NCBI GenBank assembly: GCA_037893245.1
Contig: JBAIAA010000511.1
Span: 62,001-126,000, forward strand
Source of the DNA: Crossaster papposus
Taxonomy: Eukaryota > Echinodermata > Asteroidea > Velatida > Solasteridae
DNA length: 64,000 nt
Direction: 5' to 3'
Shown here: in pieces, positions 54,325 through 64,000 of the stretch
Layout: the number at the start of each line of letters is the position of its first letter
Position numbering within the stretch: the stretch's first letter is position 1
Translations under genes and position numbers: made by a program
Notes under the pieces: model-generated
The model's database searches: none
The model's input: only the letters and a program-made list of their open reading frames with translations
What the model was told of the DNA's origin: nothing

Positions 54325-54860
54325 TTTTCCCGGACGATATCGAAAAATGTGCACATTCATTCGTAAAAGATGCATTCGTTTTCGTGCGAAATAGTATGAA
54401 CGTTCACAATCCAACAATTGATAAATATTTGTCCATAAAGCTAAGGTGCAATCAGTCGTAAACAAAAATCAGCTTACGATTTCCCGAATGTGCACTAAAT
54501 TTAGTATTGATAATTAATTTTAGCGCTAATTCGAATGCACACTCACAATTCCGAGTTCCTTTTAATATACAGTATAAACAATCAAGTTTGCTTAATGTGC
54601 AGCCGATTCCCTGCGCATTTGTTTAAATGTATGTCTGTCAAGCATTGGAATTAATGTATGCTTCAACCAAAGTAACATATGCTGAACTGAACTAGGGGCA
54701 ATGTTTTATAGGAAGCCCTGCTAAGTACATGTACAACAATTTTCTTAGCACAAACAAGTCTTGCTCAGTAAAATCAGGTTAATAGCCAAAACTCCATGTA
54801 CTGTTTCTGCTCGGCATAAAACGGCCCAGCCGGTTTTAAACGCTTTTTGTGTATGTCGCA
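54325..54860 (+). repeat. tail repeat (GACGATATCG...CGGCCCAGCCGG), copy 1
   Basis: Matches 62778-63290 plus 63600-63640: GATGCATTCGTTTTCGTGCG, TTGCTTAATGTGCAGCC and AACGGCCCAGCCGGTTTTAAA are shared. Unit 1 lacks it, so it entered or was lost on one side. The part near 54700-54790 has GCTAAG / CTTAGC words of the GGCCCAATTTCATAG family. Confidence 0.75.
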
Positions 54861-56150
54861 TTAACTCATATGAAGTCTGGTTTATGGCCAAACCCCAAAA
54901 CATGCGCGCAATACAACCAAATTGAACGCAGAATATGCGAAATTAAATTATAACAAATGAAAAAGAAAGTTTAATTCAGGCCTTGACACAATGACAAATC
55001 GGTAGTAAAACTGGTAATAAAAGCAAATGCTAGTTTATATTCATACGACCCATATATTCCTTCATTTGGTATGAATACAAATGAGTCAATGGGCCGTATG
55101 CATACAAAGTAGTAAATACTATTTACTTGAAAATGTAAGTGTTTACTTTAATGTATATGCATAAAATGTAGTAGAAGCTTTCTCAAAGAATTTACTACAT
55201 GTAGCCTATATCATTTGCTCAACAACCTTTTACTTGAAAAGTAGTAAAACTTCCATTGGTAAAACCAAGTATTTACTGGCGTTTTCCAAGTATAGATTCT
55301 TGACAATTCCAAGTTAGCTACAGAGCTACCTTGGCAGTATACTTGTACAGATGTGTCGATAACACCTACATGCAAAATGACTGAGTTTATGCAGTTACCA
55401 AAGCAGAAGGAGTACCAGCCAAGAAGAGTTCATTGAGGTATATCTGAAGGACATCTATATGATTTGAATGGCTTTTTGTGCAAGGGTTCTAGAGTCTGAC
55501 CACAGGGATTTAAGGAATTCATAAGTAAATACTAGGCAAATATTAGCATTTACTATACGAAGTAAAAGGTAAAGGTAATATACATACCAAATCGAGCATA
55601 TGCTTTTACTTTTACTTTTATTTGACAAGAAAATGCTTTTACTTTTACTTTTTACTATAGGTATTTACTATTTTTTATGCATACGGCCCAATGGTTCACG
55701 CACAGTCAATTAAATGTCACTTTTATCGGGAGTGTCCGAGTACAATCTTATTTCTTTCTCAAAAACCGGTACAACTGCTTGTATTTTTATCCTAGACACT
55801 CCATCTAACATGTTCATACCTTTTCCTGCCTAACCACATAAAAGCTTCTATTTTAATTTGAATACTAGTATTTGCTTCTTTTTTTGTCAAAGTATCCCCG
55901 ACCCAACCTTGAAAAATTACGAGTAAATACTGCAAATCTGAAGCATTTACTCACATTTGTATTCATACCAAATGAAGCAAATACTAATATGGGTCGAATA
56001 AAAACTAACTTTTGCTTTAAAATTTTACTACTAATTTTCAAGCTTTTACTAGCATCTGTATGAATAAAAATAAAGCAAAAGGTTTTACTGGTAAGCATTT
56101 GCTAAAGACTAAAGGTATTTGGTTTTTACTTTCTGGCATTTAGATTAGAC
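54861..56150. repeat. composite repeat between gene 2 and gene 3
   Basis: Collinear with 40490-41755 of unit 1 and, in its first 430 bases, with 63640-64000 at the right edge. It contains the AGCATTTGCT words and one partial 330-base module (about 55720-55960). No gene supported. Confidence 0.75.
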
Positions 56151-56483
56151 TCTTCCAAGAAATAAGATCGCGAAAGGCATGATGGGACAACATGGCGCAG
56201 CAAGATCGGCAAGGTCGTAGCCAACGAGGTTTGCGTGCCTGTGATGTGCGCGCGCGCCTGAGTCCACCGCTGCAAAGGTTAATAAAAGGTTATCGTCCCA
56301 AAATGTCGTTCCAGGGCCAAGGTCCCATTCACTTGCACAAGAAGGCTACCCAGTCACACATTCTGCATAAATGTACATTTGTACATGTACGTTCAAAATA
56401 AACAAAGGTGTGTATAGTACAGCTCACCGGGTGCTTTTTCAGTGGTATATTTACCCAAATGAGTACAGGACAAGAGTAAACAT

Positions 56484-59400
56484 ATGGAAGGCCCGATGGA
56501 TAGTTCCTTTAAATTTCACCCAACTCTTCCACTAGACGATGACCACTACCAGTTGTGTTACCAGGCCTTCGGTCGGAATATGCGCCCCAGCAAGCCGGGG
56601 GAGTCCGACGAGGTGTGGTGCGACACCCGCAACAACGTGCTGAGTGCGGCACTGAAGGCCAAGTTATTAAGCGGGACTAGGGTGGCGGGCCAGCAACCGC
56701 CAACCAGTGATACGCCACTTCGCTACCTAGGCGTTGGTAGTGGTTCTGGTAAGAAGCATTTTGGAAAGATTGTTTCAACCTGACGCTAACCTAACTTGAA
56801 TAGTGTTCACTCAAAGTCATCCGGTGTATAAAGAGTGACTGATGACAACAATAGGACTTAAACGGTTAAAACATGTACGGGATAAAACTATGGGTCAGAT
56901 ATTAGGCCAAATAAAAAAAAAAACATGTTTAGCGTCATGCCTTTTTTAAGGAACTAATTGCCCTAGAACGTGGAGGGATGCCATTTGTAAAATGGCTGCT
57001 TGCAGGCTCGGGAAGTATCACTTTTCGGGAGGTGAGTTTCTTTTGGTGAGAATATTAAAAAATGTAATTGGCTAATTAACCCGCTAAACATTGAAAAGAA
57101 ATGGAAAGATAAAGACCAAGACAATAATCTGATTGTTGTTTGAGAAACTTCGCTGATGTCGGTGTGCATGAAACTTGGTCCTGAACATTGTTGATTTTAC
57201 ACTGTTTTCAAAGGGACCTGATCCGAATTAGGCTAGTGCACCCTTCACGCTAGATAAACACTAGGGATTATTCCAGGCTAGCCCAATAACTTGTGAAGCC
57301 CCAAGGCTACGTGGTGGGCCAAACAGGCATTTCATTGTGCTCATTTGTTATTCATACGAGTATCTATTGTCACTATGTACGGATAGCCACACATGCATTG
57401 TGTGCTCTGCCTGGATATTTGAAATGAAATCGGAATAATCAGGTCAGGGCCGGATCGTCTAATAATAGGCACAGTACATATGAAGCAAGATATGGAACAG
57501 GGACCCCCCCCCCCCCTTCAATTCGTACGAATAAAGCTTTACTCTTTAGCATTTACTGGCTGAAATAGTAAATGCTTCTTATCTGCAGTTGATTGCCTGC
57601 ACAGCCGAATGGTTTATAACAATACAGTATATTAAAGTTTGTACATTGTACGTACAACACGTTTGTTTATGGTGTAAATCGAGGAGTTTCTTTTGTTCCT
57701 CTAGATAATTTCCTTTGTTTGTACTCTGACGGCTCTCATTGGTTTTGTACACGAATCTCAATCGAGGACGTCCTCGATTCTAACCCTAACCAATCCACTT
57801 TCGTGTCGCCAGGCATGTGTCCGCGATTTACACCATAAACAAATAACGCACCCATACACACGCACGCATGCTCGTATGCTCGTATGCTCAGTGACAAGAG
57901 TGGTGCGAAATACGGTACCCTCTGGAGACATGAACACAATGTGTACAATGGAGACAAAACGTCTCCGGAGGGTAAATTTCTATAGATGAATAGGTCTCCA
58001 TTGGGAATTTCACGAATTAGATTTTTGGATTTTACTTAAATTACTCAAAAACTAGAATTAGGATGTGGGTTAGGATTAGTGTTTGGGTTAGGGTATATAA
58101 TACAGGGTATATTGGGTCGAAATTTCAACCCAGGAAAAAAATTATGGTGAAAATGGGAGCATTTTGATAAACGTGCTCGACTTTCTAACCATTTTGTACA
58201 CGAGAACAAAGCCATGTCTCCATAGTGATACAAAAATGCGAATGTGTGTTTAAATGAAATCAGAACCTCAAGTTGCTGCTTCGCAGTCAGGCTGTGCCTT
58301 TCCATCCTTAGAATGTTGTAAGAACGGATCGGCCATCCACGTCGAGTCATTTCTTTCCCCAGACCCAGTACAACTGCTTGTATTTTGATTCTAGATACTC
58401 CATCTCCCATGTTCATACTTGTTCCTCCCTAATATAGTATTTGCTTCTCTTTTGTCAAGGTAGCCCCGACCCAACCTTGAAAAATGACGAGTAAATACTG
58501 CAAATCTGAAGCATTTACTCATTTTTTTTTCATACCAAATGTGACAATTACTAAATTAAAGCAAATATTTTTAGTAAAAACCTTTTGCTTCATTTTTATT
58601 CATACAGATGCCATTACTGATGTAGTAAAAGCAAATGCTAGTATTTATTAATACGACGGCATTGTGATTAACTAGTAATTGGAAACTAGAATCTGAAATT
58701 CGGATACTACCTTTGATGTAGCCATGTTTTAACATTTAAAACAAATTTCATACAATCACTTTCTAATTCATGTGGCCTGTGCTACCCCCCACAAACCATC
58801 CTTTCCTCATCTATCTGCCACTGATGTTCATGTAAATTGGTTGTATACCAACAGGGCGGCTTGAAATACAACTACTTCGTGATCTCCTGAGTACGTTCGG
58901 ACGGCCGATCTACAGCCGTATTTTGGAGCCGAGCGGCGACTCGATAGCCGCGTACCAGGGGCTGGTACAGGCGGACCCCTCTCTCGTGGACGGCGTCCAA
59001 TACGATTGGCGACAGCAGACGTTGGAGGACTACCAAGCCAATGAGGATAGAGGGCGTGACAATGTAAAGTTTGACGTCATCACCTCGCTGCATTCCATTT
59101 ACTACGGTGGCCGCATGGAGGACAAAGTGCCCTATCTGTACAACCTACTGACGGAGGGCGGAGTTATGATATTTGAACTCAAATCTGGTACGACACAAAT
59201 TAATTGAAAGACTGTATAAGCCACTTCGACATTCCAACTGCGCATGTGCACAACAAGATTCAACAATTTTTCTCTTGGGATAAACACGGCAGACAAATGC
59301 ACACAAGGCTATGGGGGACGTCACGGGTAACCGTATCCGCATTTTGTGCATTTTCTTGTGAAATCGAAAAGACGATGGGAACTTTGTTCGAACAAAAGTT

Positions 59401-60086
59401 TGGCCACACAAAACACCTGAAAACACCAAAACGTAAAAAAAAATGTTACTTAATAACTTTAGAACACGACGATCTCTTTAAATTCGCTGGTACCCCGCTA
59501 TGCTTTTGCACGCAATCGCTGAAATGTTTATCTCAAAAGAAAAAATCGTAAAATCTCCATGTGCACCCGCGCAGCGGGAATATCGAACTGGGTTATTGTA
59601 TGTATTGTATTGTATTGTATGTATATGCGTTTAACCACGATTCGCATTCTTTAAATTGTGGTCTTGTAGAAGATTTCGTGACGTATTTAAATAATTTCCA
59701 TATTCTTTACAGAGCTGACTGACGACCTGTCCCAAGTGGAGAGACATTTCCTTTCACCAGACATCCCTGGTTACCGCTATTACACCGACAAGAGGCTGCA
59801 GTCGTTCCTGGATACCAACAACATCAAGTACGACCCCGTCGACTTACCCCGTCAACACATCGACGTCACAGAGTGTTTCGACAACGAGTCGACAGAGGGT
59901 GCACTCGTCCTAGATTTTCTCTCCCACATGAAGCAGTTTCGACGCGAGGTTCCGGTGGAGAGGAGGGAAGCGTTCCTGGGTCTTCTGCGCCAGAATGCGC
60001 GCCCTCTCGGGGACAGGCTCGTGTTGACCGCCGACTCATCGTCATTGATCGTCCAACGGACAGCCGGTCAGGAATTCACGGAGTAA
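56484..60086 (+). CDS. HNMT-like methyltransferase, gene 3 (three exons, 323 aa)
   Basis: Exons 56484-56748, 58855-59187 and 59713-60086. It has two codons more than genes 1 and 2, both in exon 1 (ESDEVWCD and SGTRVAG). It is more diverged (for example MEGPMDSS, GRLEIQLLRD, YDPVDLPRQ, LTADSSSLIV), so it is the older paralogue. The cofactor motif GVGSGSG, the EPS glutamate, and the His and Asp at the positions of human Gln143 and Asn283 are all kept. The upstream ATG at 56459 gives a six-codon frame ending in TAA. Intron 1 (2.1 kb) carries different repeats from genes 1 and 2; intron 2 is 525 bases because of a MITE (59214-59597). All splice sites are canonical. Confidence 0.9.
56958..57243. 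repeat. second copy of the 44705-45196 element (right part)
   Basis: Shares CTAGAACGTGGAGGGATGCC and the following 280 bases with 44935-45195, ending AGTGCACCCT. It sits in intron 1 of gene 3, absent from genes 1 and 2. Confidence 0.75.
57350..57515 (+). repeat. segment shared with intron 1 of genes 1 and 2
   Basis: GTCACTATGTACGGATAGCC, TCGTCTAATAATAGGCACAG and a run of about 12 C match 35525-35660 and 49690-49815. It shows that the intron-1 sequence of all three genes has a common origin; C-run length differs in each copy. Confidence 0.75.
57665..57840. mobile_element. MITE with GTTTATGGTGTAAAT ends, copy 2
   Basis: Inverse relative of 23948-24135 with both ends (GTTTATGGTGTAAATCGAGG and ATTTACACCATAAAC). 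The next block (57895-58235) is the GGGTTAGGG-bearing repeat, which is also the neighbour of copy 1, so the two often travel together. Confidence 0.83.
57895..58235 (+). repeat. dispersed repeat with GGGTTAGGG words, copy 4
   Basis: Same as 23565-23905: GGTGCGAAATACGGTACCC at the start, CGTGCTCGACTTTCTAACC near the end. In intron 1 of gene 3. Confidence 0.75.
58245..58650. repeat. composite-repeat module in intron 1 of gene 3
   Basis: One copy of the 330-base module (CTCAAGTTGCTGCTTCGCAG to AAATACTGCAAATCTGAAGC) with flanking TTTTTATTCATAC words. A 123-codon minus frame across it (58045-58416) is not thought to be a gene. Confidence 0.72.
59214..59597. mobile_element. MITE in intron 2 of gene 3
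   Basis: ATAAGCCACTTCGACATTCC at the left is imperfectly matched in inverse at the right (GGAATATCGAACTGGGTTAT). Genes 1 and 2 lack it at the same point (131-base introns), so it inserted after gene 3 split off or was lost earlier. It leaves both splice sites untouched. Confidence 0.8.
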
Positions 60087-60794
60087 ATGGATTCGGATCC
60101 TCCCTGAGGCTCTATCGTATTAGGCCCTATCTCTATCGAGAGGCATATTCGCTGTAATTCGAACGCACGAACATTAAATTGGCTGCTCATTTGCCGAAAT
60201 TGACCGGGAAAACTTTCAAATTAGTAGTAAATTTGACCGGGAAAGTTTTCAAATTGGTTTAGCCCCGAACCAACCTACTGCAAATCTGAAGCATTTACTC
60301 ATTTTTATTCATACCAAATGGAGCAAATATTAATATTCTAGCAAATGCTGGAAATTAAAAAGTAAATACTTTAGGTCTTTAGAAAATACTTTTACAGTAA
60401 AACCTTTTGCTTCATTTTGATTCATACAGATGCTAGTAAAACCTTGAAAATTTGTAGTAAAAGCAACTGCTATAGTTTTTATTAATACGACCCAAGGTTC
60501 TTGTAGTATTTGTTCAAATGAATTAAGTTAGTCAACAAGACAATTCTGGAATTGTTTTTGGTTAATAGGACACTCCAATGATTTTCTTGGTTAGTTTAGT
60601 TAATCTGTTATCTCTTTATATTGTTTATGCATGAAACTTAAGGCCTGCATATTTTGTGTTTTTTAATTGCAGTTAACCGCACATGCATACGCACACGCAT
60701 ACAACAACGCATACGCAGCTAGGATAAGTTAACCAGCTAGGATAAGCTACGCAACGCTAAGTTACATCATGTTAATGAATGTATGTTGATAAGT
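60087..60794. other. 3' flank of gene 3, no gene
   Basis: 60087-60250 matches the 3' flank of genes 1 and 2 without the 22-base repeats. 60260-60500 is composite repeat. 60660-60790 has CGCATACG and GCTAGGATAAG short repeats next to the LINE tail. Confidence 0.6.
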
Positions 60795-62635
60795 TTTTTT
60801 TTATTTTTTTATTTTTTTTTTATTTACTTATTATCAAACTCTCACGGCCAAAAGAATTGCGGTTCGATGTACAGTAAAATATATAGTAAATTAAAAGGAC
60901 AAAACAATTATCACAATAAGTTAAAAAGGGTTTAAAGATGTACTATTAAATATGAAAATAACATTTGTTACAAAAATTTTATCAAACAAAATGTACCACA
61001 TTGTATCTTTCTATGCTGCCAATGATCAAGTATGCATATTGAGCAATTTGGTAAGGTATGGGATCGCACTTTTGCCATACCTTTTAACTCTAATTTTAAG
61101 CTCAATGAATTGTCGCTTCTGCCGCAGTTCCATGGTATAAGTAGAGTTATTTTTAAAAAACCAAGTCTTAAAACGCTCAGAGAAAACACACGATTTGGCA
61201 AACTTTAAACAAAGTCTCAACATTCAATGTTAGCAATGCATGATTGTAATTTAAGTAACTATAGCCCATAATTATTTTAAAGGCTCGTTTTTGGACTGCT
61301 TCAATTCATGAAGATTGTTTAGAAGTGAGACCAGAGTGCCACACAGGCGCAGCATATTCAAGGACCGGGCGGACATATGTTTTAAAAATTGTCACAAGAT
61401 CTGAATTAGGTACACGAATTTTTTTTAAACGACTAAGAATATGCAGACGTCTGCTACCCTTAGAAACCATTTCATGAACCTGGGTGTTCCATTTTAAATT
61501 ATTCTGGATCCATACTCCAAGTAGTTTCGTTTCTGTCACTACTTCAAGTACGTTGTTACCAATCAATAAATGAGGTGGTTCTTGCAAATTTTTCCAAAAG
61601 TAAAATTGCATAATTTTGCATTTAGACGGGTTGAGATTAAGTTTGTTAACTTGGGACCAGTTAAACAAATCATTGGTATCATTTTGCAAAGAGGAGTTGC
61701 TGTTGACCAATCTGATCTCACCTAAGCTAAGGTCGTCAACATATTTCCATTTATGAGCGGCGGAATCAGCACAGGCATCATCAACAGTAGTCAAAAAAAC
61801 AATTGGACCAAGTTTTGTTCCTTGAGGGACACCACATGTAAGATGTTCCCAACTTGAAAGGCCTGACTGATAACGAACCCTCTGGCGTCTACAAGAAAGA
61901 AAACTTGTAAATCCATGGTACGATTTCGGACCTGGCTCCCAGGGAGATCAGTTTGGTCACAGCAATTGTATGGTCAACGCAGTCAAATGCTTTAGAAAAA
62001 TCAGTCAATACTAAAGTACCAATTGTTTTAGGTTGATTACTACCTTTATAAAAAACATTCAGCAGGTCAACTAAACAATGTGTTGTGGATGATCCACCAA
62101 GACTACCATATTGCTGATGGTCAAGATTCATATTAATATCATCAAGTAACCATTTAAAAATAAAACCTTCGACAATTTTAGAAAATTGAGAGGTAAGAGA
62201 TATGGGCCTTAGTTTACCAACTGATGCTGGGATCTCCTTTGGAATTGGTGCTACAATCGCATCTTTCCAAACTTGTGGAACAACCCCTTCCCTCAAAGAG
62301 GAATTAAAAATATCTGCAACTGGCAAGCTCAATTCACATGCGAATTCCTTAATTATTTTATTTTGAATATTGTCTGGTCCAGCTGATTTGTTGACGTTGA
62401 TTTTCCGCAGTTCCTGATACATTTCCCATTCACAGATATGGGGTGGACGATTGGCTGGAAGAAATGTAGGTAACTCATCCAATTTTATAGGGGGTCTACT
62501 TTGAGTTGTCTGTGCGAAACTCAGGTTTATTTTTTCAGCAACAGTGACATCATCACTTGACTTTAAGCCGGGAACGTTGATTGTAGCTGGTGGTTTGAGG
62601 CGGTTTGCTAACAACTGGATGCCGCGGTGCCATTT
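60795..62635 (-). mobile_element. 5'-truncated LINE with reverse transcriptase
   Basis: Minus-strand frames give, in order, an RT start with KLRPISLTSQFSKIVEGFI (about 62170-62230), LVLTDFSKAFDCVDHT (about 61975-62020), GVPQGTKLGP (about 61810-61840), catalytic YVDD (61735-61745), LNPSKCKIMQF and the C-terminal YVRPVLEYAAPVWHSG, then RQKRQFIELKIRVKRYGKS near 61100. The 3' end has an A-rich tail (T-rich on the plus strand, 60797-60827). One frameshift near 61890 and at least one stop or shift near 61310 break the frame; the 5' part with the endonuclease is lost at about 62635. Affinity: CR1/L2/Jockey group. It interrupts the tail repeat of gene 3. Confidence 0.88.
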
Positions 62636-62777
62636 TGCAGTTAATGGAAGCTACCGATACGTTGTAATCTACACCAGACTGTACGCTATATCACAGGACG
62701 AGGAGAATAAAGATTACACGTAAAGCGAGTTCACGCTCATGGATTCCTTTCTTATGTACAGAGACAGACGGTACACT

Positions 62778-63290
62778 ATAGGTTTCCCCGGACGATATCG
62801 GGAAATGTGCACAATAATTCGTAAAAGATGCATTCGTTTTCGTGCGAAATAGTATGAACGTTCACAATCCTATTTTCTATTTAACAATTGATAATTCTTT
62901 TTTCCATAAAGCTAAGGTGCAATTAGTCGTACAAAATCAGCGTACGATTTCCCGAATGTGCACTAAATTGAGTATTGATAATTCATTTTAGCGCGAATTC
63001 GAATGCACACTCGCAATTCTGAGTTCCTTTTAATATATAAACAATCGAGTTTGCTTAATGTGCAGCCAATTCCCTACGCATTTGTTAAAATCTATGTCTG
63101 TTAAGCATTGGAATTAATGTATGTGTCAACGTCCAACGTAACATAATGGTGAACTGAACCAGGGGCAATTATTATAGGAAGCCCTGCTAAGTACAACAAT
63201 TTGCTTAGCACAAACAAGTCTTGCTCAGTAAAATCAGGTTAATATAGCCAAAACTTCATGTACCCTTATATGCTCAGCAAAATACAGCTG
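62778..63290 (+). repeat. tail repeat (GACGATATCG...), copy 2
   Basis: Collinear with 54325-54800 behind gene 2. It shows that the 3' flank of gene 3 continues in the same order as that of gene 2 after the LINE. Confidence 0.78.
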
Positions 63291-63599
63291 AATCAGTCAC
63301 TAACAGTACACAGTATACATCATCTAAAAGTTTGTTTCGTAAACCTGGTGGGGTTTTTTTCAAAGAAAAGATTGGTCATGCTAAGAAAGTCCATGAAATT
63401 GTCCTTATGATGTCTAGTCTTTTTAAACATTAAAGAGGTGATATACATGCGAAACGCACTGCATTAATGGTGCAATCATTCTCAGACATACATCCCAGAT
63501 GTCTTCAAAATGAGAGAGAAAAGACAGTACAATAGAAATTATAAATACCTGCGAAAGTTTCCAATTGATCGACTATTTTGGAGACTATTTTTCTAATTT
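63291..63599. other. DNA specific to this tail, nothing recognised
   Basis: Interrupts the collinearity with unit 2 between matching points near 54800 and 54825. No gene or inverted ends seen. Confidence 0.5.
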
Positions 63600-64000
63600 T
63601 AAAACGGCCCAGCCGGTTTTAAACGCTTTTTGTGTGTGCCGCATTAATTACTAAGTCTGGTGTATGACGAAACCCCACAGCATGCGCGCAATACAACCAA
63701 ATTGAACGCAAAATATGCGAATTTAATTTATAACAAATGAAAAAGATTTAATATATAGGCCTTGACACAATGACGAATCGGTAGTAAAATTGGTAGTAAA
63801 AGCAAATACTAGACTATATTAACGACCCATAATCCTTCATTTGGTATGAATACAAATGAGTCAATGGGCCGTATGCATAAAAGGTAGAAGCTTTTACTCA
63901 AAGATTTTACTACTAGCATTTGCTCAACAACCGTTTACTTGAAAAGTAGTAAATACTTCCATTGATATGCATAAAACCAAGTATTTACTAGCGTTTTCCA
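63600..64000. repeat. tail repeat and composite repeat at the right edge
   Basis: AAACGGCCCAGCCGGTTTTA at 63600 and the following 400 bases match 54820-55290. In unit 2 gene 3 begins about 1.2 kb after this point, so the array probably goes on. Confidence 0.78.

Larger units (their letters stand above)
41969..56357 (+). repeat. tandem duplication, unit 2 (14.4 kb, holds HNMT-like gene 2)
   Basis: Collinear with unit 1. Extra DNA in this unit: a TATA-flanked element (42139-42371), a CAG-flanked element (42790-43062), a 3.4-kb stretch (43196-46600) and a 1.8-kb block in intron 1 (50188-51978). It lacks the TTAA element of unit 1 and part of the intron-1 composite repeat. Confidence 0.87.

Overview
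The window is animal nuclear DNA, AT-rich, with short exons, large introns and very many small transposon remnants. Several repeat types (TTAA-flanked palindromic elements with a TTTGGTAATTAC-like subterminal block, a tRNA-headed SINE, GGCCCAATTTCATAG elements) resemble ones I remember from echinoderms. A marine deuterostome, most likely an echinoderm, is my inference; no marker gene proves it. I see no rRNA or tRNA gene and no CRISPR array.

Two sets of host genes are visible. (1) About 0.6-24.3 kb, minus strand: part of a major-facilitator transporter gene of the MFSD1 kind, seen as four short exons (24192-24304, 21311-21435, 18135-18190, 605-751). Splice phases agree at every junction and the exons together encode 146 residues covering transmembrane helices 1-4. 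Its third visible intron is 17.4 kb and holds a 4-kb foldback element with a LINE fragment, a fossil gag piece and a nearly whole 4.84-kb Ty3/gypsy retrotransposon. The gene runs off the left edge, and its 5' end was not found with confidence. (2) About 34.5-60.1 kb, plus strand: three tandem three-exon genes for a methyltransferase related to histamine N-methyltransferase (HNMT). All three are open from start to stop (321, 321 and 323 codons), but residues that bind histamine in human HNMT are replaced, so the substrate may differ.

Layout. 0-3.8 kb: exon 4 of the transporter and small palindromic elements. 3.8-7.8 kb: foldback element. 7.9-14.7 kb: LTR-element fossils. 14.7-31.7 kb: transporter exons 3, 2 and 1, then intergenic DNA packed with MITE-like elements, a SINE and a nested insertion. 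31.7-56.4 kb: two copies of one tandem duplication, each with a complete HNMT-like gene; the junction lies at 41965-41968 and an orphan upstream region sits just before it. 56.4-60.1 kb: third HNMT-like gene. 60.1-64 kb: the same 3' tail repeats, interrupted by a 5'-truncated LINE (60.8-62.6 kb). The tail at the right edge matches DNA that lies about 1.2 kb upstream of gene 3, so a further copy just beyond the window is predicted.

Comparing the two duplication units gives natural empty and filled sites for three small transposons, with readable target duplications (CAG, TATA, TTAA). Other notable structures are a 0.7-kb minisatellite built from AATGGTAA/TTACCATT words and a large family of interleaved AGCAAATGCT / TTTTTATTCATAC repeats that fills introns and spacers of the HNMT array.
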